From NCBI GenBank assembly GCA_964520445.1, contig CAZFNU010000034.1, positions 1-8,176 on the forward strand: a stretch of 8,176 nt of DNA. Reading direction: 5' to 3'. Shown in pieces: positions 1 to 8,176 of the stretch. The stretch comes from CAZFNU01 sp964520445 (GTDB lineage: Bacteria > Patescibacteriota > Minisyncoccia > UBA6257 > JAKLIH01). The notes beneath the pieces are model-generated. The model was not told the DNA's origin, did no database searches, and saw nothing but the letters and a program-made list of their open reading frames with translations. Each line of letters opens with the position of its first letter. Position 1 is the first letter of the stretch. Made by a program: the position numbers and the translations under genes.

Positions 1-2661
<2,661 letters not shown>

Positions 2662-2670
2662 TTAAATAAA

Positions 2671-4746
2671 TTAACGTACTTGTCATCCTTGTTTTTTAAT
2701 ATTGGAAACGATAACATCAAAATCTTTGTTTATCTCTTGATCTACTAAAGTATGATCTTCGCTACGAAAGATTAAATGGAAAGATAAACTCTTTTTATCT
2801 CCAGATTTTTCTATACCCTCATAGATATCAAATAAATCAACGTCTACTAAGTTCTTAATCCCTGATTTATTCATAGCAAGATAAACATCTTGAATTAAAA
2901 CATTACCGGGAACTAAGATAGCAATGTCTCTAATACTGGATGGATATTTAGGTAATGGTTTGAATTCTATTTCCCTTTTAACTAAAGCAAATAATTCATC
3001 AAGATTAATTTCTCCTAAAACTACAACGGGTTGCTTGTGTTCAATGGAAATATTATAGGCATCTAAAGTTTTGTTATTGGGAATGAATAAAGCGCCAATA
3101 AATTTATTACTGTTAGTATAGAAAGCAATGGTTTCGTTTAAGGAAATGAAAGGAGAGTAAAGATTCTTTAGATTGTCAGGTAATTTATTGGAGGTATAGT
3201 AATCTTCTTCACTGATACCAAATTTTTCAAACAAGCTTTCAAATATCCCCTTACTCTCTAAAATTAATTCTGATTTTTGAGCTTTGGCCTTAGAGTTATA
3301 TAATGCAAAGCTATAGACATTGGATTCGGAGAGAATATTGGAAATATTTAAAAAATTCTTAGAAATTTCAAACATCTTGGCACTGGGAAAATATTTTACA
3401 TTAGTACTAACAGCATGTAAACTAGAAACTAAAGAAAAGGGACGAAGATATTTATAATCAGAAGATTGCGGATTCAGAAGATTAACAATCTTGAAAAATT
3501 CTGATTTATCCAAAATCTTTTCCTCTTTAGCCCCAATAAAATTGTATTCATAAATCTCTGACAACCCCATACCTATTGAATAATTCTTAATACCTTGTTT
3601 AAAGCTATATAGATCATTTTCAATGGGACTTGATAATACGATAGAAGGAGGAATTAAAGGAATATTATTGAATCCAAATATTCTACCTATTTCTCCTGAT
3701 AAATCGTCATCGGTTTTAATATCCTGCCTTCAATAAGGAACAGTGACTATGTATAGTTTTGGATTTCTCTTAGTAAATTTAAATTCTAGTTTAGTAAATA
3801 CTTGTTCAATAAATTTAGTACTGATATTAAATCCTAAGAATCTATAAATCTTTTCTAAATTTAATAAAATAATAGTGGGGTTTGTTTTTAATGTGTTCTG
3901 GATAATGGGCCCCGATATTTTCCCGTTAGCGTGTTCTATAATTAATTCTGCTGCTCTTTGTATAGCATCTAAAGTTAATTCTGGGGGTAATCCATGAGCA
4001 AATCTAACAGAAGCGTCTGTTGTTAAATTTAAAGATTTAGAAGTCTTGTAAATTGAAACAGAATTGAAATTAGCACTTTCCAAAACTATATCTTTGGTAG
4101 CTTTATCAATCCCAGCATCCTCTCCCCCTTTAATACCCGCTATAGCTAAGGGTTTTTCTTTGTCCGCTATAACTAAAATATGTTCATTTAGTTTTCTTTG
4201 TTTATCATCTAGTGTGTCGATGGTTTCCCCTGCCTTGGCTTTTCTAACTATGATTTTATGTCCTGATATCTTTGTGTAATCAAAAGCATGCATTGGTTGA
4301 CCATATTTTAACATAACTAAATTAGTAATATCTACAATATTATTAATTGGCCGTAATCCACAAGAAATTAATTTTTTCTGAATTTCTTTACAAGAGGGCT
4401 TGATTTTAACATTTTCGATTAGTAAGCCACAGTATTGTAAACAATCTTTTTTATCTTTTATCTCAATAGATAAATCAGAAGATGATGTATTAGAAATTTT
4501 AATCTTGTTTTTAGGAATTGGTTTTAACTTTAAATTCAAAAAAGCAGAAATATCGCGGGCTATTCCTAAATGTCCCCCTAAATCAGCAATTCTATTAGCA
4601 GGAACTTCTATATCTAAGATGTGGTCATTACCAAGTTTAGATATGGTAGTTTCTGCTATGTGATAATTTAAAAGCTCTGAAAGTTTATTAACTTCAGGTA
4701 ATTTATCTTTAAATATTTCTTTTAATCAGTTATATGAATATTTCAT
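2671..4746 (-). CDS. pheT: Phenylalanine-tRNA ligase beta subunit
   Basis: PheT is the non-catalytic and editing subunit of the (alpha-beta)2 PheRS that charges tRNA-Phe in the cytoplasm. Reading three TGA codons as Trp gives 691 residues. The Trp are W7 in MKYSYN-W-LKE (4726-4728), W339 in VPY-W-RQDI (3730-3732) and W688 in KKQG-W-QVR (2683-2685). Visible parts are the start of B1 with VPANR...HLGIARDISAF (about 50-67), the B3/B4 editing region with YGQPMHAFD and an IAGIKGGEDAG stretch, B5 near the middle, a core catalytic-like domain, and a C-terminal FDX-ACB domain (about 595-691, with YPSSIRDIA, LFDIYEG and RSEDHTLVDQEI). The tRNA-binding OB-fold domain usually found after about residue 40 is absent, giving 691 rather than about 790 residues. 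The start codon overlaps the pheS stop by one base (TAATG), suggesting translational coupling. There is no Shine-Dalgarno. Confidence 0.96.
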
Positions 4747-5807
4747 TAGAATTGTTTAGTAAATCTTAAATCCCCAGAATTAAATAATCGAATATCATTA
4801 ATGCCATATTTAACCATGGCAAATCTTTCAACTCCCAAACCAAAAGCAAATCCTTGATAATTGTAATCAGCAAATCCAGCATGTCTATACAACTCTTTAT
4901 GAACCATACCAGCGCCCATAACTTCTACCCAGCCGGTGCCATAACATAGATCACATTTTTTATTCTTCCCTTTACATTTAAAACAAGAAATGTCCATTTG
5001 TAATCCAGGACTAACAAAAGGAAAATAGCTAGGTAAAAATCTTGTTTTAATTTCTTTACCAAAAATTTGTTTTACTGTTTCATGCATAATATATTTAAAA
5101 TTAGCCAAACTAATATCTTTATCTATCATCAATCCTTCTATCTGAGTAAACTGGAACTCGTGTCTTGAATCAGTAGCTTCATAACGATAACAAGTACCAG
5201 GAACTACAATTTTAATGGGTGGAATATTTTTTTCCATATATCTCATTTGATTTGGGCTCGTATGGGTACGTAATAATAGTCCCAAAGATTTATGAGGATA
5301 GGTTTTAGAATAATCTTTTAATTTTAAATCTTTTGGTAATCAGAAAGTATCTCATAAGTCGCGTGCTGGATGATTAGCTGGTATATTAAGAACATCAAAG
5401 TTATAATACTCACTCTCTGCTTCAGGACCTTCTACAATCTCAAAACCAATCTTAGAAAAAGCATTGATTGTTTCTCTTTCCATAATACTAACTGGGTTTA
5501 AAGATCCTAATTCTACTTTCTTGCCAGGACGGGTATAATCAAAGAAATTAGATTCGGTTTTATTTTCTAACTTATTTTTAATTTCTTCGAACTTATCATT
5601 AACTTTCTTTTTAAATTCATTTAAGATAGGTCCTAATTTTCTCTTCTCTTCTATGGACAAATCCTTTAATTTTTCAAACAAATTAGTCACCTCTCCTTTA
5701 CGAGAGAGATATTTTAAACGAAGGTTTTCCAAGCAAACAGAATCCTTAGTATTTTCTATGGATTCTAGCATCTCATTTTCTAATTTTTTAATATCTTCTT
5801 TGGTCAT
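4746..5807 (-). CDS. pheS: Phenylalanine-tRNA ligase alpha subunit
   Basis: PheS is the catalytic class II subunit of PheRS, which activates Phe and transfers it to tRNA-Phe. It has 353 residues, the usual length. An N-terminal coiled coil (about 1-90) for tRNA binding is followed by the catalytic domain: SLNPVSIMERET, HPARDL-W-DTF-W-LP (both Trp are TGA, 5352-5354 and 5340-5342), motif 2 YRYEATDSRHEFQFTQIEG (207-225) and motif 3 GLGVERFAM (323-331). Between motifs 2 and 3 is a CFKC...CDLC insert (C275, C278, C285, C288) that looks like a zinc ribbon, which I recall from Patescibacteria PheS. One Trp (293) uses TGG. The ATG at 5807 is the first good start and lies about 15 nt below a predicted promoter. 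No Shine-Dalgarno is present, so initiation is probably leader-independent or relies on an AU-rich start region. Confidence 0.96.
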
Positions 5808-5828
5808 ATGAGATTAATTTATATTACT

Positions 5829-5857
5829 ATTTTATCAAATTTTTCATATTTATGCAA
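5829..5857 (-). promoter_or_regulatory. Predicted promoter of pheS-pheT-gyrB
   Basis: On the minus strand there is TTGCAT (5857-5852), a 17-nt spacer, then TAAAAT (5834-5829). The spacer ends in TGA, giving an extended -10. Transcription should start near 5822, leaving a leader of roughly 15 nt before the pheS ATG. That explains the absence of a Shine-Dalgarno. The position and spacing fit sigma70 well; it is not experimentally shown. Confidence 0.7.
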
Positions 5858-5890
5858 GAGATATGGTGGAAAAATGTGTTTTAGATACCC

Positions 5891-5919
5891 TTGACTATTA
5901 TATCTTTTTGTGATATCTT
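5891..5919 (+). promoter_or_regulatory. Predicted promoter P1 (155-aa gene)
   Basis: TTGACT (5891-5896), a 17-nt spacer, then TATCTT (5914-5919) preceded by TGA, making an extended -10. The same elements with the same spacing recur upstream of the 497-aa gene, which strengthens the call. It diverges from the pheS promoter, with the two -35 boxes about 33 nt apart. Confidence 0.75.
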
Positions 5920-5928
5920 ATAGATATC
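5912..5928 (+). promoter_or_regulatory. Perfect inverted repeat over P1 -10 (operator candidate)
   Basis: GATATCT-TAT-AGATATC is a perfect 7-bp inverted repeat covering the -10 and the expected start site, a classic repressor position. Its outer part, GATAT-N7-ATATC, recurs at the same offset in promoter P2 (6549-6565), although the intervening bases differ. It could also form a small hairpin at the start of the transcript. No regulator is encoded nearby. Confidence 0.5.
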
Positions 5929-5948
5929 TTGAATATTAACAAAGGAGG
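5927..5948 (+). repeat. 22-nt leader repeat, copy 1, with strong RBS
   Basis: This stretch (TCTTGAATATTAAC then AAAGGAGG) is identical over 22 nt to 6572-6593. It ends in a near-perfect anti-16S Shine-Dalgarno 5 nt before the ATG at 5954, fixing that start. The identity extends upstream of the SD, beyond what ribosome binding needs. Confidence 0.9.
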
Positions 5949-5953
5949 TTTCT

Positions 5954-6421
5954 ATGGATTGGTGGGTTATGGCTATAATAGTTGCGACTTTTTATATTCT
6001 CCTTTTTTGTTTATCTCTTCTCTTGCTATATCCATTTCTAATGTGGAAAGCATCAAAAAAAGAGATATTAGAAAGTGGTTCAAATTACGGTTTCAGTAAT
6101 TTTAAATTGTTTAAAAAACATTTTGAAAATTATACCTGGTGTTATAATTCTAATAAAACAATCTATGTCCCACATGAACGTGCGATAATCACCCTTGATA
6201 ATTCTATTTGTTCTGTTATTTTTAATGGAGGAGTAATGTTTTTTCCGAGCTTTATAGAATTCTATAAAGTATGGGTATATATTAGCAAAAAAATGGGAAA
6301 AATTATAGGAGAACACGACAAAAAAGAAGAAAAAGCGAAAAAAGAAGAGAAACAACAACAGAGAGAAGAAAAAGCGCTCAACCTGATAAAACAGCATAAT
6401 AGAAATATTATAAAATGGTAA
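5954..6421 (+). CDS. Small membrane-anchored protein of unknown function (155 aa)
   Basis: I do not recognise the family. One hydrophobic stretch (about 5-30, VMAIIVATFYILLFCLSLLL) is a likely membrane anchor or uncleaved signal. It is followed by a Lys-containing flank and a central domain of about 80 residues with aromatic and beta-like segments (TIYVPHERAIITLDNSICSVIF, read as two adjoining pieces). The tail (about 112-150) is rich in Lys, Glu and Gln and should form a charged helix or coiled coil. The topology suggests a cytoplasmic bulk after an N-terminal anchor, but this is inferred. The start is set by AAAGGAGG 5 nt upstream; the stop is TAA. All six Trp are TGG, unlike the adjacent recoded genes. 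It is probably monocistronic, with its own promoter and terminator. Confidence 0.85.
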   Translation: MDWWVMAIIVATFYILLFCLSLLLLYPFLMWKASKKEILESGSNYGFSNFKLFKKHFENYTWCYNSNKTIYVPHERAIITLDNSICSVIFNGGVMFFPSFIEFYKVWVYISKKMGKIIGEHDKKEEKAKKEEKQQQREEKALNLIKQHNRNIIKW

Positions 6422-6424
6422 TTA

Positions 6425-6457
6425 AATACTCCGGGGAGTTCCCCGGAGTATTATTTT
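6425..6457 (+). terminator. Rho-independent terminator after 155-aa gene
   Basis: A perfect 12-bp stem (6425-6436 with 6441-6452, GC core CTCCGGGG) with loop AGTT is followed by ATTTT. It begins 3 nt after the TAA stop, so it closes this gene as a single transcription unit before promoter P2. Confidence 0.9.
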
Positions 6458-6527
6458 AATAGAATTAAAACCCTCCCTCTAGCATTCTATGTGTGTTATA
6501 TTGGTAATCTACCTTTGCCATGAAGGT

Positions 6528-6556
6528 TTGACTTTGTTCTATTTTTATGATATACT
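6528..6556 (+). promoter_or_regulatory. Predicted promoter P2 (497-aa gene)
   Basis: TTGACT (6528-6533), a 17-nt spacer, then TATACT (6551-6556) preceded by TGA. The hexamer, spacing and extended -10 match P1 exactly except for two bases of the -10. It lies between the upstream terminator and the SD, so the 497-aa gene has its own promoter. Confidence 0.78.
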
Positions 6557-6565
6557 AAAAATATC
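6549..6565 (+). promoter_or_regulatory. GATAT-N7-ATATC over P2 -10 (operator candidate)
   Basis: A 5-bp inverted repeat with 7-nt spacing occupies the same offset from the -10 as the 7-bp palindrome in P1. The GATAT half partly coincides with the -10 itself; the ATATC half lies at the expected start site and has no promoter reason to be conserved. This makes a shared repressor site plausible but not proven. Confidence 0.45.
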
Positions 6566-6571
6566 TTAAAT

Positions 6572-6593
6572 TCTTGAATATTAACAAAGGAGG
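6572..6593 (+). repeat. 22-nt leader repeat, copy 2, with strong RBS
   Basis: Identical over 22 nt to 5927-5948, ending in AAAGGAGG 5 nt before ATG 6599. The leader between the -10 and this repeat is 8 nt longer than in copy 1, so the block is shared while its distance from the promoter varies. Confidence 0.9.
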
Positions 6594-6598
6594 ATAAA

Positions 6599-8092
6599 AT
6601 GAGAAGAAAAATAAAAGGCCTTAATCTACGAATGAAAAAAACTATTTTTAAGGCCCTAGGTATCGCAGGAAAGATAAAAACAAAAACTTGTAGTTTGACT
6701 GTTAGTCAGTGGGTGCGGGTACATGAAAGCTATGGTTGTCCAAAAAATATAAGAAGTTTCATCCGAAAAAAAATTGCGTCTATGCGGACTTCTTTGGAAG
6801 AATTAGGAAAGGCCTTTGAATATCTACGGAAGCATGATTTTATGATGCGAGTTCCTGAGGAAAGTATTTTTTTGAACAATCTTTTGCGTGTAAAATTATT
6901 GGAAACACTAAAAAATCCCGAAAAGATATTGGAATATGTATATAAGAGCCAACTATCATTAGAAAAAACATACATTATACTAAGCAAACTTAAAAACAAT
7001 AATTTTAGTGATTGGTATAAAGCTTACGACTTTTATTTTGTACAACATAACCCTGAATTTGGGAAAATAAAAAGACTTATCCAAAAAAAGTTGTCATATT
7101 TAAAAAGTTGGAGACTCCCAAAAAAGAAAGACGGATTTAATATATTAGCAACACTGTCTATTTTTGACAAAGATGCATTAAATGTATTAAAGATGTCCGT
7201 AAGAACATTCGATAGATGGTTTAATACTTGCAGATCTTTTGGTAAATCACATACCGATTTCCCTGAAGACTACTATAAACTCTGTTATGATGGTCTCTTG
7301 TCTGAAACTAAAACTCCAAAAGAATGTATTAGAGCCAGTGAAGTTATACCAAATGGAATGGTTGATCTGCTAACAGATAAGATGATTTCTTTAAGTGGTT
7401 CTATGAATGAGAATGTTGAATATTATAAACTGCACCCCAGTGAAAAGTTGCTTAATGTCATCCAAGAATATAATAGTTCTGTCATGGATCTGGCTGTATT
7501 AGCTTTTTCGCGCATACCAGAATTAATATCTCTGGCCTTCAAAAAAATTAAGAATATAAGATTTTCTCCTGAAGAGTTAATCGCAGCTCATATTGATATA
7601 AACAAAGAATATGACTGGCATTATGACCAGATCCCTGGCCCAAATGGCTATTATGTACGCCTTAGAGATTACTTTTTAGATCTCATACTAGAATTATTGA
7701 GTAATAATGAAGATAAGGGGAATTTCCAACTATGGCACGATGCTTTTAAAAAAGCTGGCTATTCTGATCAGAAATTAGAAGAATTTGCTATGGAAGCCGT
7801 TTTGTTATTTGTGAATGACGTACCTTGCTGTATAGACTGCCTTATACATGATAAATATATTGCTACTTCTTATTATAAAACAGAATTACGTAAAATCCTA
7901 TCTGCTCTTGATGCCGAGTTCAAAGTCTGGTCAAATATCAATATCAATGACATTGAAGAGGACCAAGAACTTCGAGATATAATTATAGAAAAAACTGTGA
8001 GATCAGCGAAAACTTGGAAACAGAAAATGAAACTAAGATTAGATTACAAATACGATAAATTCTTTCCTATACTAGATAAAGATCTAGTATAG
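6599..8092 (+). CDS. Helical repeat-like protein of unknown function (497 aa)
   Basis: I do not recognise the family. There is no signal peptide or membrane segment; the N-terminus is strongly basic (1-30, many Lys/Arg). The protein looks almost wholly alpha-helical. Degenerate units of about 35-40 residues open with a polar-aromatic x-W motif and end in a Lys/Leu helix: about 34-62 (VSQWVRVHESYG...), 135-170 (NFSDWYKAYDFY...), 203-236 (TFDRWFNTCRSFG...) and 375-404 (NFQLWHDAFKKAGY...). This recalls the solenoid-like repeat proteins common in Patescibacteria genomes, a comparison from memory. A cysteine group, PCCIDC (409-414), is the only conspicuous potential metal or redox motif. Start: AAAGGAGG 5 nt upstream. 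Stop: TAG. All eight Trp are TGG. It is probably monocistronic, with its own promoter and terminator. Confidence 0.88.
   Translation: MRRKIKGLNLRMKKTIFKALGIAGKIKTKTCSLTVSQWVRVHESYGCPKNIRSFIRKKIASMRTSLEELGKAFEYLRKHDFMMRVPEESIFLNNLLRVKLLETLKNPEKILEYVYKSQLSLEKTYIILSKLKNNNFSDWYKAYDFYFVQHNPEFGKIKRLIQKKLSYLKSWRLPKKKDGFNILATLSIFDKDALNVLKMSVRTFDRWFNTCRSFGKSHTDFPEDYYKLCYDGLLSETKTPKECIRASEVIPNGMVDLLTDKMISLSGSMNENVEYYKLHPSEKLLNVIQEYNSSVMDLAVLAFSRIPELISLAFKKIKNIRFSPEELIAAHIDINKEYDWHYDQIPGPNGYYVRLRDYFLDLILELLSNNEDKGNFQLWHDAFKKAGYSDQKLEEFAMEAVLLFVNDVPCCIDCLIHDKYIATSYYKTELRKILSALDAEFKVWSNININDIEEDQELRDIIIEKTVRSAKTWKQKMKLRLDYKYDKFFPILDKDLV
8067..8092 (+). other. 11-bp inverted repeat overlapping the 3' end of the 497-aa gene
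   Basis: CTATACTAGAT (8067-8077), loop AAAG, ATCTAGTATAG (8082-8092) form a perfect 11-bp AT-rich hairpin whose last bases are the TAG stop. It lies 3 nt before the terminator hairpin. It could stabilise the 3' end or be a protein site; coding constraint makes a chance 11-bp match less likely. Function unknown. Confidence 0.6.
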
Positions 8093-8095
8093 AAC

Positions 8096-8130
8096 AAAAC
8101 ACCCCAGAGATCTGGGGTGTTTTAAATTTT
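8096..8130 (+). terminator. Rho-independent terminator after 497-aa gene
   Basis: A perfect 12-bp stem, AAAACACCCCAG (8096-8107) with CTGGGGTGTTTT (8112-8123), has loop AGAT and is followed by AAATTTT. The flanking A4/T4 make it potentially bidirectional, which would suit a convergent gene on the minus strand. Stem and loop lengths equal those of the terminator at 6425. Confidence 0.9.
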
Positions 8131-8131
8131 A

Positions 8132-8176
8132 TTATCTTTTAGAAATCTTCCTTTGATATTCTCCTATTTTGTTTTT
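8132..8176 (-). CDS. Possible C-terminus of a convergent gene
   Basis: On the minus strand the last 45 bases read KNKIGEYQRKISKR then TAA at 8134-8132. The stop is placed just before the bidirectional-looking terminator, as expected for a convergent gene. Fourteen codons are too few to identify a product or to exclude a chance frame. Confidence 0.25.
   Translation of the reverse strand, partial: KNKIGEYQRKISKR

Noticed and set aside
5808..5953. tRNA, riboswitch or T-box leader controlling pheS
   Set aside because: The predicted pheS leader is only about 15 nt, and no cloverleaf or specifier structure is visible in the 146-nt gap.
6080..6397. Minus-strand open frame of about 105 aa opposite the 155-aa gene
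   Set aside because: Phe-rich translation of the complement of a Lys/Glu-rich tract; the plus frame has a promoter, SD and terminator, this one has none.
6511..6527. Short inverted repeat ACCTT...AAGGT just upstream of the P2 -35 box
   Set aside because: Only 5-bp arms and no counterpart upstream of P1, so too weak to call an activator site.
6730..6999. Minus-strand open frame opposite the 497-aa gene
   Set aside because: Shadow of the larger gene, with no upstream signals.

Overview
The window looks like chromosomal DNA from a low-GC bacterium of the Candidate Phyla Radiation (Patescibacteria, Parcubacteria-like). The evidence is the style of the proteins: PheS carries a CxxC...CxxC insert and a 'GAGMVH...GFAFGLGVERFAMVKYGI' type C-terminus, PheT lacks the usual OB-fold domain, and GyrB has 'HHLIWEICDNS' and 'FDWKTILSHLREQAYLTK' type motifs. 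The placement is from memory of these families, not from a search. The genome reads UGA as tryptophan. Eight in-frame TGA codons lie in the minus-strand genes, and at least six of them fall exactly where a family-conserved Trp belongs. This differs from the UGA=Gly code known in Gracilibacteria and Absconditabacteria. Under the standard code these genes look fragmented; with UGA=Trp they are continuous.

Layout. Positions 1-5807, minus strand, hold a housekeeping operon read right to left: pheS (5807-4746), pheT (4746-2671, overlapping pheS by 1 nt) and gyrB (2652 to beyond position 1). A sigma70-type promoter just upstream of pheS gives a leader of only about 15 nt, and none of the three genes has a Shine-Dalgarno sequence. 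gyrB contains two inteins. A 140-residue mini-intein sits in the TOPRIM glutamate motif (GESAGG/SGKQG). A second, larger intein sits directly after the DAD of the TOPRIM DxD motif; it runs off the left edge and carries an HTH-like segment.

Positions 5808-8176, plus strand, are different. Two unrelated genes of unknown function sit one after the other, each as its own unit. Each has the same promoter (TTGACT, 17-nt spacer, TGA-TAT extended -10), a GATAT-N7-ATATC inverted repeat over the -10, a 22-nt identical leader ending in AAAGGAGG, an ORF, and a 12-bp/4-nt-loop terminator starting 3-4 nt after the stop codon. The first gene encodes a small membrane-anchored protein (155 aa). The second encodes a 497-aa helical, apparently repeat-built protein. 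Both use only TGG for Trp (14 of 14) and both have perfect ribosome binding sites. The neighbouring housekeeping genes use mostly TGA (8 of 10) and have no SD. This contrast suggests a separate origin or a distinct expression class for the plus-strand pair.

The most interesting points are the UGA=Trp recoding, the double intein in the catalytic heart of gyrB, and the two matching 'promoter-operator-leader-ORF-terminator' cassettes, which look like members of a larger co-regulated family. The last 45 bases may hold the C-terminus of another minus-strand gene.
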